In this document: piece by piece, positions 25,924 through 35,237 of the stretch
Numbering within the stretch: position 1 is the stretch's first letter
Layout: each line of letters starts with the position of its first letter
Assembly (NCBI RefSeq): GCF_024494725.1
Contig: NZ_JANHDK010000001.1
Coordinates: forward strand, 806,001-870,000
Source: Haloplanus ruber
GTDB lineage: Archaea; Halobacteriota; Halobacteria; Halobacteriales; Haloferacaceae
DNA: 64,000 nt
Direction of reading: 5' to 3'
Program-made: the position numbers and the translations under genes
The notes under the pieces: model-generated
The model's input: only the letters and a program-made list of their open reading frames with translations
The model's database searches: none
Told to the model about the DNA's origin: nothing

Positions 25924-26472
25924 ATGTACGAAGTCGAGTTGAAGGTGCGGGCATCCCACGAGGCGGTCCGCGAGCGACTGTCGGCGCTCGACGCCGAACA
26001 CGTCGGGCGCGTCCAACAGGTGGACACCTACTACGACGCCCCCCACCGCGACTTCGGCGAAACCGACGAGGCGCTTCGGATCCGGCGGGAGGAGGCCGAC
26101 GACGACTCGGCGACCCGGATCACGTACAAGGGGCCACTCGTCGAGGCGGCCTCGAAGACCCGCCGGGAGGTGGAGACGGGCGTCGCCGACGCCGACCGGA
26201 TGGCCGAGGTTCTCGACGCCCTCGGCTTCTCGCCCGCGGCCGTCGTCGAGAAGGACCGCGACCGATACCGGCTCGACGGCTACACGGTGACGCTGGATAC
26301 GGTCGGCGACCTTGGCGAGTTCGTCGAAATCGAACGCGAGGCGACGGAAGCGGACGTTGAGGCGGTCCGTGAGGGCGCCGCCGCTCACCTCCGTGACCTA
26401 ACCCTCGACCCGGACGACCAGATCCGGACGTCGTATCTCGGCCTCCTGTTGGACGCAGAAAATTCTCAGTAG
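25924..26472 (+). CDS. cyaB: CYTH-domain protein (class IV adenylate cyclase-like)
   Basis: The 182-residue protein has the CYTH tunnel signature ExExK as E3-V-E5-L-K7, then charged strands with ALRIRRE and TRITYKGP, KTRREVE, DRYRLDGYTVTLDTV and GEFVEIERE. The family includes class IV adenylate cyclases and thiamine-triphosphatase-like enzymes that hold triphosphates with Mg2+ inside a beta tunnel. Which one applies here cannot be told; a cyclase assignment is by custom. The ATG at 25924 matches the conserved start MYEVELKVR. Its stop codon lies inside the palindrome that precedes the SAM synthetase gene. Confidence 0.87.
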   Translation: MYEVELKVRASHEAVRERLSALDAEHVGRVQQVDTYYDAPHRDFGETDEALRIRREEADDDSATRITYKGPLVEAASKTRREVETGVADADRMAEVLDALGFSPAAVVEKDRDRYRLDGYTVTLDTVGDLGEFVEIEREATEADVEAVREGAAAHLRDLTLDPDDQIRTSYLGLLLDAENSQ

Positions 26473-26481
26473 TAATACTAC
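26469..26481. promoter_or_regulatory. 13-bp palindrome, possible operator
   Basis: GTAGT-AAT-ACTAC is a perfect inverted repeat that overlaps the end of the CYTH gene. It lies about 25 bp upstream of the TATA-like element of the SAM synthetase gene, where a regulator could bind. No regulator is assigned; the function is inference. Confidence 0.35.
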
Positions 26482-26501
26482 GGAGTCGAAAGGTTTCCGC
26501 A

Positions 26502-26534
26502 AGTTATAGCACCCGGCGGCGACAACTGCCGCCG
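26502..26534 (+). promoter_or_regulatory. SAM synthetase promoter with hairpin at the start
   Basis: AGTTATAGC at about 26502-26510 looks like a TATA box 25-30 nt before the ATG at 26535. Between them CGGCGGC (26514-26520) and GCCGCCG (26528-26534) can form a 7-bp stem with a 7-nt loop that abuts the ATG. It could act as an operator at the transcription start or as a leader hairpin if transcription starts earlier. Confidence 0.4.
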
Positions 26535-27755
26535 ATGAGCGACCGGAACATTCGAATTGAGTCCAGCGACCGGCGTGCGGTCGAGGACCAGGAGGTGGAG
26601 ATCGTCGAGCGGAAAGGGATCGGCCACCCCGACTCCCTCTGTGACGGGATCGCCGAACACGTCTCGCGTGCGCTGTCGAACCTCTATCTCGACCGCGTGG
26701 GGGAAGTGCTTCACTACAACACCGACGAGACGCAGTTGGCCGCGGGCAACGCCGCGCCGGCGTTCGGCGGCGGTGAGGTGGTCGAACCGATCTACATCCT
26801 GATCGTGGGGCGGGCGACCCGAGAGTACGAGGCGCCGGACGGCACCGAGTACACCCTCCCCGTCGATACGGCGGCGCTGTCTGCGGCCCGCGAATATCTG
26901 AACGAGGTCGTCCCCGAACTCGACTTCGGCACCGACGTGATCGTCGACGTGCGCCTCGGGGAAGGGAGCGGCGACCTCCAGACCGTCTTCGGGGAGGAGG
27001 GGGCAGCCGTCCCGATGGCCAACGACACGAGTTTCGGCGTCGGCCACGCACCACTGACCGAAACCGAGCGGATCGTCCGCGACGCCGAGGAGCATCTCAA
27101 CGGCCCCTACGCGGCCGAGAATCCGGAACTCGGCCCGGACGTGAAGATCATGGGCAAACGCGAGGGCGATCACATCGACCTGACGGTGGCCGCGGCGATG
27201 ATCGACCGGCACCTCCCGGACATGGCGGCCTACCGCGACGCCGTCGACAAGGTTCGCGAGGCTGTCACGGACCTCGCGGAGGCCCGCACCGACCGGAGTG
27301 TCGCCGTCGAGGTGAACACCGCCGACGACTACGACGAGGGGTCGATCTACCTCACCACGACCGGCACCAGCGCCGAACAGGGCGACGACGGCTCCGTCGG
27401 CCGCGGCAACCGCGCCAACGGCCTCATCACCCCCAATCGTCCCATGAGCATGGAGGCCACCAGCGGCAAGAACCCCGTCAACCACATCGGAAAGATCTAC
27501 AACCTCCTCAGCACGCGCATCGCGGAGTCGGTCGTCGACGAGGTGCCCGGCATCCGCGAGTTCCGGGTGCGCCTGCTCTCACAGATTGGCCGCCCCATCG
27601 ACCAACCGCACGTCGCCGACGTCTTCGTCGTCACCGAGGACGACGTCGCACTCTCGGACATCGAGGCCGACATCGAGACCATCGCCGACCGGGAGCTCGC
27701 CGACGTGACCGACGTGACCCGCTCGGTCATCGAGGGCGAACTCCGGACGTTCTGA
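26535..27755 (+). CDS. mat: S-adenosylmethionine synthetase, archaeal type
   Basis: The 406-residue enzyme makes S-adenosylmethionine from ATP and methionine and is the archaeal MAT, which is very different from bacterial MetK. It has the archaeal signature [15 protein letters not shown] near residues 25-39, then [15 protein letters not shown], the [22 protein letters not shown] core and [25 protein letters not shown]. Length is normal. A palindrome and a start-site hairpin lie just upstream, which may be regulatory. The thiI gene follows 58 bp downstream on the same strand; a shared transcript is possible but not shown. Confidence 0.95.
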   Translation: MSDRNIRIESSDRRAVEDQEVEIVERKGIGHPDSLCDGIAEHVSRALSNLYLDRVGEVLHYNTDETQLAAGNAAPAFGGGEVVEPIYILIVGRATREYEAPDGTEYTLPVDTAALSAAREYLNEVVPELDFGTDVIVDVRLGEGSGDLQTVFGEEGAAVPMANDTSFGVGHAPLTETERIVRDAEEHLNGPYAAENPELGPDVKIMGKREGDHIDLTVAAAMIDRHLPDMAAYRDAVDKVREAVTDLAEARTDRSVAVEVNTADDYDEGSIYLTTTGTSAEQGDDGSVGRGNRANGLITPNRPMSMEATSGKNPVNHIGKIYNLLSTRIAESVVDEVPGIREFRVRLLSQIGRPIDQPHVADVFVVTEDDVALSDIEADIETIADRELADVTDVTRSVIEGELRTF

Positions 27756-27813
27756 ACGCCGGTCCGACGCGACCGGACCGAACACCCTAGTATCCTGGCC
27801 GCCTACGCTGACC

Positions 27814-29001
27814 GTGACCGTGGACGAGCGTGACACCGTCACCGACGGGAACGACCCCGCGGACGCCGTCCTCGTGAGCTTTGGCGAACTCTCGACGAAA
27901 AGTAGCGAGGTGCGGGCGAAGATGACCCGTCGCCTCCGGGACAACCTCGCCGCCCTCCTCGCGGACCGGGACGTCAAGGCGACGGTCGAGCAGACCTGGG
28001 CACGGCTCGTCGTCGACACCCCCGACCCCGGACGCGCCGCCCGCGTCGCCGCCGACGCGCCGGGTGTCGTCTGGGCCCGACCGGTGGCGACCCGTCCTGC
28101 AGACGCCGACGCCATCGGCGACGCACTCGCCACCCTGGCGCGTGCCACGTCGCCGCCCGACACCTACGCCGTCCGCGCCCGGTGTGTCGGCGACGGCGAC
28201 TGCTCCAGTCGCGACATCGAGCGCGACGGCGGACGGATCGTTGGCGCCGTCACCGACGCGACGGTCGACCTCGACGACCCCGACCGGACGTACCACGTCG
28301 AGGTGCGGAACGGTCGTGCCCACGTCGCCGCTCGAAGTGTCGCAGGCCCCGGCGGGTTGCCCGTCGGGACGCAGGCGCCGCTCGTTGCGCTCGTCAGCGG
28401 CGGCCACGACTCCCCCGTCGCGGCCTACGAGGCGATGCGCCGCGGCTCCCCGGTCTACCCCCTCTACGTCCGTCTCGGGGACTACGGCGGCCCCGATCAC
28501 GAGGCCCGCGCCACGGCGACCGCCGACCGCCTCGCGTCGTACGCCCCCAACGTCGACTGTCGGCTCCGGATCGTCCCCGGGGGGTCGGTCGTCGAACGGC
28601 TGGCCGCCGAGGTGGCGGACACCCGGATGCTCTCCTGGCGGCGCGCGATCCTGCGGATGGCAGCGGTCGTCGTGGAGCGTACCGACGCGGCCGGGGTCGT
28701 CACCGGCGAGGCCATCGGGCAGAAGTCGAGTCAGACCGCGGCGAATCTCGCGGTCACCGACGCGGCGGTCGACGTCCCGGTCCACCGGCCGTTGCTCACC
28801 CGCGATAAGGAGGCGATCATCGAGCAGGCACGCGCCATCGGCACCGACGAGCACTCGTCGATACCGGTGGGCTGTGAACGGCTCGCTCCCGACACCCCCG
28901 CGACGGGGGCGACTCTCGATACCGTCGAGGCGGCCGAACCGGACGACCTGCTCGCCGACGCCGCGGCGGCCGTCGACGACCTGTGGATCGTCGACGGGTG
29001 A
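27814..29001 (+). CDS. thiI: tRNA 4-thiouridine/thiamine sulfurtransferase ThiI
   Basis: The 395-residue protein has the ThiI layout: an N-terminal ferredoxin-like domain (VSFGELSTKSSEVRAKM), a THUMP RNA-binding domain with the DLDDPDRTYHVEV strand, and a PP-loop ATP pyrophosphatase motif SGGHDSP near residue 196, followed by TGEAIGQKSSQTAANL. It adenylates U8 of tRNA before sulfur insertion. There is no C-terminal rhodanese domain, as usual in archaea, so sulfur must come from another donor. The start is a GTG at 27814; a GTG at 27820 is equally possible. The DUF5804-like gene follows 43 bp later. Confidence 0.92.
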   Translation: MTVDERDTVTDGNDPADAVLVSFGELSTKSSEVRAKMTRRLRDNLAALLADRDVKATVEQTWARLVVDTPDPGRAARVAADAPGVVWARPVATRPADADAIGDALATLARATSPPDTYAVRARCVGDGDCSSRDIERDGGRIVGAVTDATVDLDDPDRTYHVEVRNGRAHVAARSVAGPGGLPVGTQAPLVALVSGGHDSPVAAYEAMRRGSPVYPLYVRLGDYGGPDHEARATATADRLASYAPNVDCRLRIVPGGSVVERLAAEVADTRMLSWRRAILRMAAVVVERTDAAGVVTGEAIGQKSSQTAANLAVTDAAVDVPVHRPLLTRDKEAIIEQARAIGTDEHSSIPVGCERLAPDTPATGATLDTVEAAEPDDLLADAAAAVDDLWIVDG

Positions 29002-29044
29002 GCCCGTCGCAACCAATTTAGTCCCGCCCGCCGACCACACGACC

Positions 29045-29497
29045 GTGACGCAGGTCTGCCTCGTCGGGGACGCGGACGTCGACCTCCGATACGAACTGCT
29101 CTCGCGGGAGACGTCGCGGGCGGCACTCGCCACCTACGACCTCCACGAACCGTTCGCCAACTCGGTCGCCGTCGACACCGTCAGCCTCGGGGCCGCCGTC
29201 TCGCTTCTGAACGATCTGAACTGGTATCTCGTCCGCTTTGCCGACTGCGCGCTGGTCCGGGAGCCAAGCGTCTCGACCGACGAGTGGCTCTCCCGTGACC
29301 TCGCGACGGCCGTCCGCGACGAGAACGTCGACCCCGCCGACACCGACACGTTCCTCCGCGTCTACGGCCTCGACGGCGACACGCTCGTCGAGCCAATGTA
29401 CGCCACCCGCACCGACGGGCGCGTCCCGGAGTACGACCTCCGGCCGCTCGACGACACCGTCGTCGTCCGCGTGACCGAGGCCGAGTTCGGCGGTTAG
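29045..29497 (+). CDS. Conserved haloarchaeal protein (DUF5804-like)
   Basis: The 150-residue protein begins with GTG at 29045 (MTQVCLVGDADVDLRYELLSRE). It has two similar-looking alpha/beta segments and a tail RPLDDTVVVRVTEAEFGG. The family is widespread in haloarchaea and unnamed. A TATA-like AATTTAG about 30 nt upstream of the GTG supports this short start; the frame is open further upstream but there it runs over thiI in the wrong frame. It overlaps the cysteine synthase gene by 4 bp, tail to tail. No membrane segments. Confidence 0.75.
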   Translation: MTQVCLVGDADVDLRYELLSRETSRAALATYDLHEPFANSVAVDTVSLGAAVSLLNDLNWYLVRFADCALVREPSVSTDEWLSRDLATAVRDENVDPADTDTFLRVYGLDGDTLVEPMYATRTDGRVPEYDLRPLDDTVVVRVTEAEFGG

Positions 29498-30381
29498 TCG
29501 AACATTCCGGTCGACATGTAGCGCTCGCCGCTGTCCCAGAACACCGTGACCACGAACGGGTCCGCGACGTCGAGGCGTTCGGCAACCCGTTTCGCGCCGA
29601 GACTGGACGCACCACTCGACTGGCCGACCAGAACCCCCTCCTCGCGCGCGAGGCGTCGACACTCGTCTTCGGCGGCCGCCAGCGATACGTCCTCCACGTC
29701 GTCGAGGAGGTCCACGTCGACGTTCTCGGCGACGAACCCCGGCCCCATCCCCTGGAACTCGTCGGCACCGGGGTCGCCACTCAGGAATCGGTTGGTGTCC
29801 GGCTGGACGCCCACGACCGTCATCTCGGGAAACGCCTCTTTCAGACGCCGGCCAGTTCCGGAGATGGTGCCGCCGGTGCCGACCCCACAGACCAGCGCGT
29901 CGATCCGACGGTCCGTCTGCTCTAAGATCTCTTTGCCCGTCGTTCGGTAGTGAGACTCGGGGTTCGCGGGGTTCTCGAACTGCTGCATCTGGACCATCCC
30001 CTCGGCCGCCAGTTCGTCGGCCAGCGTCCTTGCGGCGTCCATCTCGCCGTCGACGAGGTGAACCTCGGCGCCGTACGCCTTCATGATCGCACGGCGCTCC
30101 GGCGACTTCGAGGACGGCATCACGATGTGGACATCGTATCCCTTGGCGGCGCCGACGACGGCGAGACCGATGCCCGTGTTGCCGCTCGTGGGTTCGACGA
30201 TGGTGTCGCCGGGTTCGAGTTCGCCCCGCTCCTCCGCGGCCTCGACCATCGCCATCGCCGGGCGGTCTTTCGCCGACCCGCCCGGGTTCTTCGACTCGAT
30301 TTTCGCCGCCACGGTCGTCCCCGGTGGGGAGTCGATCCGCACCAGAGGCGAGCCGATGGCGTCGAGGACGCTATCGTACAT
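29494..30381 (-). CDS. cysK: Cysteine synthase (PLP-dependent)
   Basis: The 295-residue fold-type II PLP enzyme makes cysteine from O-acetylserine or O-phosphoserine and sulfide. The PLP lysine is Lys38 in NPGGSAKDRPA; the substrate loop EPTSGNTGIG and the phosphate-binding GVGTGGTISGTGR are present, as is the late GVLVGQSSGAS segment. The ATG at 30381 is chosen; a GTG six bases earlier is possible. Sulfur-related thiI lies close by, although on the other strand. Which acceptor is used cannot be told; cystathionine beta-synthase-like activity is less likely because there are no CBS domains. Confidence 0.92.
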   Translation of the reverse strand: MYDSVLDAIGSPLVRIDSPPGTTVAAKIESKNPGGSAKDRPAMAMVEAAEERGELEPGDTIVEPTSGNTGIGLAVVGAAKGYDVHIVMPSSKSPERRAIMKAYGAEVHLVDGEMDAARTLADELAAEGMVQMQQFENPANPESHYRTTGKEILEQTDRRIDALVCGVGTGGTISGTGRRLKEAFPEMTVVGVQPDTNRFLSGDPGADEFQGMGPGFVAENVDVDLLDDVEDVSLAAAEDECRRLAREEGVLVGQSSGASSLGAKRVAERLDVADPFVVTVFWDSGERYMSTGMFD

Positions 30382-30429
30382 ACGCACTCGGTTCGAGGCC
30401 GCCGCCTAAATCGATGATGGAACCGGGTC

Positions 30430-32475
30430 TTACAGTCGGGACAGAATTCGCTCCTCGAAGGCCGCGGGATCGAGCGTCTCGACATCCTCCGCATCGGCCT
30501 GCTCGCGCTTTCGTTGGCCGGGGTTCTCCCCGACCACGAGGTAGTCCGTCGCGCCGCTGACCGACGACGTGACGTTCGCGCCGTGGGTTTCGAGCAGGTT
30601 CGACAGCTCCGACCGGGTGTAGCCCGGGAGACTCCCCGTGAACACGAGGGTCAGGCCGTCGAGTTCGTCACCCCCCTCGTCAGCGGGGGATTCCGGTCCC
30701 ACCGCCTCGGCCAGTCGGTCGACCGTCTCCACGTTCGCCGGCGACTCGAAGAAGGCGGTCACGGCCTCAGCCACCTCCGGCCCCACGTCCTCGACGGCCT
30801 GGAGGTCCTCGGCGTTCGCGTTTTTCAGGTCCGACAGGTCGAACGCCGCCGCGAGCGCCCGCGCCCGCTCGGTCCCGACGTGTCGAATCCCGAGAGCGTA
30901 GAGGAAAGAGCCGAGGTCGGCCCCCTCGCTCGCCGCCAGTTCGTCGCGGAGGTTCGCCGCCGACCGCTCGCCCCACCCGTCGAGGGCCGCAAGGTCGTCG
31001 ACATCGAGGGTGTAGAGATCCGCGAGCGACTCGACCAGTCCCGCCTCGACCAGTCGGTCGGCGGCCGCCTCTCCTACCCCCTCGATATCCATCGCGTCCC
31101 GCGAGCAGAAGTGTTGGAGGCGCCGCCGAAGCTGTGCCGGACACGAGGCGTTCGTACAGTAGTGGTGCTCGCCCTCGCGGGCGACCGGGCCGTCACAGAC
31201 GGGGCAGGTCTCGGGCATGGCGAAGCTCTCGCTGTCGTTCTCGTCGTCCGCGACCACCTCTGACACCTCGGGGATGACGTCGCCGGCACGCTCGACGCGA
31301 ACGGTTGCGCCCGCGTGGACCCCGAGGTCGCGGATCTGTGCGGCGTTGTGAAGCGTCGCGCGGCTGATCGTGACCCCTTGGAGGTCGACGGGATCGAGCA
31401 GGGCGACGGGCGTTAGCTTCCCCGTCCGCCCCACCTGGACGACGATTCTCTCCACGGTCGTCTCGCCGGTTCGCGCGGGGAACTTGTAGGCGAAGGCCCA
31501 CCGCGGGTGGCGGGCGGTCGACCCCAGTTGCTCGCGCTTCCCGACGTCGTCGACCTTGGCAACGACGCCGTCGATCTCGTATTCGAGGTCCTCGCGGGCC
31601 GCCATGAGGCGGTCGCGGTAGTCGAGCACCGCTTCGACGTCCTCGACGAGCGTCGTCTCGTCGTTCACCCGAAAGCCCAGTTCGCGGAGGAGGTCGAACG
31701 CCTCGCGCTGGCTGGTGATCGTCGCCGACGTCTCGATCACGTCGTAGAAGAAGACATCGAGCGGGCGGTCCGCGACCGTCGAGGGGTCGAGCAGTCGAAC
31801 CGTCCCGGCCGCCGCGTTCCGTGGGTTGGCGAAGGGGTCGTCGCCGCGCTCGATCCGCCGCTGATTCAGCGTTTGAAAGCCCGAGCGGGGCATGTAGACC
31901 TCGCCCCGAACGGCCAGGAAGTCGGGCGCGTCCCGCAGGCGCAGGGGGACGCTTCCGACCGTCCGGAGGTTCGCGGAGACGTCCTCGCCCTCCTCGCCGT
32001 CGCCACGGGTGACTGCACGGTCGAAGACGCCGTCCTCGTACACCACCTCGACGGAGAAGCCGTCGAACTTCGGCTCCGCCGAGTAGGTCACGTCGCCGAC
32101 GGCCTCCCGGATACGACGGTCGAACTCGCGAATCTCGGCGGCGTCACCGGAGGACTGCAGACTCAGGAGCGGGGCGACGTGTTCGACCGTCTCCAGTTCG
32201 TCGAGCGGGGCGCCCCCCACCCGACGGGTCGGCGAGTGTTCGTCGTCGAGGTCGAACGCCGCCTCCAAGTCGTCCAGGCGGTCGAACAGTGCGTCGTAGG
32301 TTCGGTCGGCGATTACGGGGTCGTTCGCCACGTAGTAGCGGTAGTTGTGGTATTCGATCGCTGCCCTGAGCCGCCGGGCCTGTTCGCGGGCCGTCGCCGC
32401 GTCGAGGTCGTCGACCGGCGCGAACGACGTGTCCGGGTCGCGTACGTACGGGTTGTCCGCTGGTTCCTCGACCAT
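30430..32475 (-). CDS. ligA: NAD+-dependent DNA ligase
   Basis: The 681-residue protein is a full bacterial-type LigA: domain Ia with YHNYRYYV, an adenylation domain with KxDG lysine Lys136 (EPKFDGFS), an OB domain with RVERAGDVIPEV, a four-cysteine zinc finger CPVC...CTNASC, a helix-hairpin-helix region (DIEGVGEAAADRL) and a C-terminal BRCT domain with LVFTGSLPGYTR. It seals nicks using NAD+. Most archaea use only an ATP ligase; LigA is known in haloarchaea and is thought to have come from bacteria. The ATG at 32475 is used; a GTG shortly upstream is possible. It is head to head with a thioredoxin gene. Confidence 0.95.
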   Translation of the reverse strand: MVEEPADNPYVRDPDTSFAPVDDLDAATAREQARRLRAAIEYHNYRYYVANDPVIADRTYDALFDRLDDLEAAFDLDDEHSPTRRVGGAPLDELETVEHVAPLLSLQSSGDAAEIREFDRRIREAVGDVTYSAEPKFDGFSVEVVYEDGVFDRAVTRGDGEEGEDVSANLRTVGSVPLRLRDAPDFLAVRGEVYMPRSGFQTLNQRRIERGDDPFANPRNAAAGTVRLLDPSTVADRPLDVFFYDVIETSATITSQREAFDLLRELGFRVNDETTLVEDVEAVLDYRDRLMAAREDLEYEIDGVVAKVDDVGKREQLGSTARHPRWAFAYKFPARTGETTVERIVVQVGRTGKLTPVALLDPVDLQGVTISRATLHNAAQIRDLGVHAGATVRVERAGDVIPEVSEVVADDENDSESFAMPETCPVCDGPVAREGEHHYCTNASCPAQLRRRLQHFCSRDAMDIEGVGEAAADRLVEAGLVESLADLYTLDVDDLAALDGWGERSAANLRDELAASEGADLGSFLYALGIRHVGTERARALAAAFDLSDLKNANAEDLQAVEDVGPEVAEAVTAFFESPANVETVDRLAEAVGPESPADEGGDELDGLTLVFTGSLPGYTRSELSNLLETHGANVTSSVSGATDYLVVGENPGQRKREQADAEDVETLDPAAFEERILSRL

Positions 32476-32590
32476 CTCGCTGTCCACACACGGGGCTGCC
32501 GGATACGAATAGCCGGCGACTCGCGGCGGCCGGCGACGGGTGGATGCCCGGAGCGTCGGCGTTAAGCCCGTGGACGCGGTAACGCCGCAC

Positions 32591-32968
32591 ATGACGGCGA
32601 CACTGGAGACGATGGAGCCGACCGGAACCTGGGAGGGTGACAACGAGGTACTGGCGGCGCTCGGCCGCAAGGGACTCTCCTACAAGGTGTGGGGCGCAGA
32701 CTGGTGTGGCGACTGTCAGGGGCAGTTGCCGACCTTCGCGGCCGCCCTCGACGCCGCGGGCGTCCCCGACGAGCGGATCGACCGGTATCCCGTCGACGAC
32801 GACAAGGACGGCGAGGGCGTCGACGCCTACGGAATCGAGTACATCCCGACGGTCGTCGTCGAGCGGGCGGGCGAGGAGGTCACCCGGTTCGTCGAGGAGG
32901 AACCGGAACCCATCGCGGAGTACCTCGCGGGGCGGATCGCCGAGCGCGACGAGCGGGCGCAGGCCTAA
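32591..32968 (+). CDS. Thioredoxin-family protein
   Basis: The 125-residue protein has a thioredoxin fold with active site WCGDC (Cys39 and Cys42) and the late cis-proline segment EYIPTVVVERAG. The CGDC site differs from the classical CGPC and resembles bacterial thioredoxin-like oxidoreductases of the YbbN/TlpA side-branch, so redox potential may differ. There is no signal peptide, so it is cytoplasmic. It overlaps the YyaL-type gene tail to tail by 4 bp; that protein also has a thioredoxin-like domain, but the two are transcribed in opposite directions. Confidence 0.88.
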   Translation: MTATLETMEPTGTWEGDNEVLAALGRKGLSYKVWGADWCGDCQGQLPTFAAALDAAGVPDERIDRYPVDDDKDGEGVDAYGIEYIPTVVVERAGEEVTRFVEEEPEPIAEYLAGRIAERDERAQA

Positions 32969-35121
32969 TCGAGCCAGGAGAGCGCCGCGTCGAGGTCCGT
33001 TTTTGGCGGCGAGCAGGTGAAATCGCGGCAGGCGTACGCCGTTGGCTCGCCGTCGACGGCGTCACGGTTCGCCCAGATCGGCGGTGCCTCGTCGAGGCCG
33101 AGCGTCGCCAGCCAGTCGTCGAGAGCGCCGTCGTCGGCCGGCCGGGGGGCGATCACGCCCGTCGGCAGCGGCGTCTCGGCGAGCGTCTCCCGCCACGCCG
33201 TCGGCAGGTCGTCGGCCGCGAGCGTCAACTCGACCGGGCCGCGGGCATGAGCGTCGGCCGCGAGGACGAGCGAGGCGTGTTCGAGTGGGCTGCCCCGGAT
33301 CCGGTCGGCGTGGGTCGACAGGAGGCGCTCGGTAATCGCCGCGAAGTCTTCCTCGGGGGCGAAGGGGTCGAGTTGCTCGAAGAGGGCGGCCGCGACGCCG
33401 AGACTCGACGGTGTCGACTGATCGTTCAGTTCCTGGGGGCGGGTCACCAGCCCTTCGCCGTCGGCGGGCGTGTAGTAGAGCGTCCCCGCGTCCGCGTCCC
33501 AGAACGCCGTGCGGACGACGCGGGCGAGTTCGAGCGCGAAGGCAAGGTGGTCGACCTCACCGGTCACCTGATAGCAGTCGAAGGCGCCCTTCGCGAGGAA
33601 GGCGTAGTCGTCGAGGTAGCCCTCGACAGCGACGTCGCCGTCCTTGTAGCGCCGGGAGAGGCGCTTGGCGTCGGCGTCCCAGAGGTGCTCGCGAACGAAG
33701 GCGAGCGCGTCGGTGGCGGTACCCGCAAGCGCCGGATCGAGAACGCGCGCCCCAGCCGCGACGGCGGAGATGGCGAGGCCGTTCCACCCCGCCAACACCT
33801 TCTCGTCGCGGGCGGGCCGGGGGCGCTCCGCACGGGCCTCGAAGACCCGACTCCGCGCGGCCATCAGGGCGCGCTCGACTGTTTCGGTGGACAGGTCGTA
33901 CGACTCCGCGAGGCTGGCGTAGCTCGTCGCCGCCGTGAGCACCGTCGTGCCACCCTCGAAGTTGCCACCGGACGCGACGCCGTAGCGGTCACAGAACAGG
34001 TCCGCAGCCGTCTCGGCGTCGACCCCGTCGACGTCCAGTTCGGCGAGCGCGTCGTGGACTTCCTCGGGAGTCCAGACGTAGAACGCTCCTTCGGCGTCCT
34101 CGGCGTCCTCGTCGTCGACCCGCGACGCAGGCGGGCGACTCTGGGCGTCGAGCGTGCTGTAGAATCCGCCGTCCGGATGTCGGAGTTCTCGTTCGAGGAA
34201 GGCGACCGTCTCGGCGGCGACACGGGCGTAGCGATCCGACCCCGTCACCTGGGCGGCCAGCAGGGATACCCGCGGGAGTTCCGCGTTGTCGTAGAGCATC
34301 TTCTCGAAGTGAGGGACGGTCCACTCGCGGTCGGTGGCGTAGCGGTGGAATCCGCCGCCGACGTGGTCGTAGAGGCCGCCGGTTGCCATGGCGTCCAGCG
34401 CCTCGATGGCCACCTCGCGGGCCGCCTCGTCGCCGTCGAGGGTCGCCGCCCTGAGCAGGAGGTCGAGTCTGCGGGGCTGGGGGAACTTCGGCCCACCGGA
34501 GCCAAAGCCGCCGTGTTCGCGGTCCGCGCTTCGGATCGCCGCCGCCGTCGCCGAGGCCAGAAGATCAGACTCCGGGGGGTCGCCCGGCGACTCCGGTGTC
34601 GACTCCAGTTCGTCGGTGATAGCCGCCGTCCACTGATCGGCGCGGTTCTCGATTTCCTCGCGGTCCTCCCGCCAGGACCGGGAGATGTCTTCGAGCAACT
34701 GGTTGAATCCGGGACGGCCACGCTGTGGCTCCCGCGGAAAGTACGTCCCGACGTAGAAGGGCTTGCCCTCGGGGGTGAGAAAGACCGAGAGCGGCCACCC
34801 GCCGCCACCCGAAACCAGTTGACAGATGGTCTGGTAGACGCTATCGAGGTCCGGGCGTTCCTCGCGGTCGACCTTGATCGGGACGAAGTGCTCGTTGAGC
34901 GCCGACGCGACCGCCTCGTCCTGAAAGCTCTCTGCCTCCATGACGTGACACCAGTGACAGGCGGAGTAGCCGACCGAGAGGAAGATGGGCACGTCGTGCT
35001 CTCGAGCGGCCGAGAGCGCCGTCTCGTCCCACGGCTGCCAGTGTACCGGGTTGTCGGCGTGTTGTTCGAGATACGGGCTGGCCTCCTCGTCGAGGCGGTT
35101 CCGACGCGTCGGCATCGTCAT
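32965..35121 (-). CDS. DUF255/YyaL thioredoxin-domain protein
   Basis: The 718-residue protein is a member of the YyaL/spermatogenesis-associated 20 family. The N-terminus has NRLDEEASPYLEQHADNPVHW, then a thioredoxin-like domain with SACHWCHVMEAESF (a CxxC as Cys-His-Trp-Cys) and GGWPLSVFLTP. A long alpha/alpha six-hairpin domain fills the rest, with GGLYDHVGGGFHRY, VPHFEKMLYDNA and KVLAGWNGL. The alpha/alpha barrel resembles glycoside epimerases, but the reaction is unknown. The ATG at 35121 gives MTMPTRRNRLDEE, the usual family start. Length and motifs are complete. Confidence 0.9.
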   Translation of the reverse strand: MTMPTRRNRLDEEASPYLEQHADNPVHWQPWDETALSAAREHDVPIFLSVGYSACHWCHVMEAESFQDEAVASALNEHFVPIKVDREERPDLDSVYQTICQLVSGGGGWPLSVFLTPEGKPFYVGTYFPREPQRGRPGFNQLLEDISRSWREDREEIENRADQWTAAITDELESTPESPGDPPESDLLASATAAAIRSADREHGGFGSGGPKFPQPRRLDLLLRAATLDGDEAAREVAIEALDAMATGGLYDHVGGGFHRYATDREWTVPHFEKMLYDNAELPRVSLLAAQVTGSDRYARVAAETVAFLERELRHPDGGFYSTLDAQSRPPASRVDDEDAEDAEGAFYVWTPEEVHDALAELDVDGVDAETAADLFCDRYGVASGGNFEGGTTVLTAATSYASLAESYDLSTETVERALMAARSRVFEARAERPRPARDEKVLAGWNGLAISAVAAGARVLDPALAGTATDALAFVREHLWDADAKRLSRRYKDGDVAVEGYLDDYAFLAKGAFDCYQVTGEVDHLAFALELARVVRTAFWDADAGTLYYTPADGEGLVTRPQELNDQSTPSSLGVAAALFEQLDPFAPEEDFAAITERLLSTHADRIRGSPLEHASLVLAADAHARGPVELTLAADDLPTAWRETLAETPLPTGVIAPRPADDGALDDWLATLGLDEAPPIWANRDAVDGEPTAYACRDFTCSPPKTDLDAALSWLD

Positions 35122-35237
35122 GCGCGGTCGTTGGATGCCCAGACGGGTAAACCCAACAGAACCGACCGCGCCGGTCGGGTCGCCGCTGGCTATCGAACAC
35201 AGGTAACCATTTTGTAGGTGGTCTCCGATGCGGTGGT

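Noticed and set aside
32689-35217. 842-codon plus-strand frame over the YyaL-type gene
   Set aside because: Antisense shadow; the minus strand has the complete family motifs.
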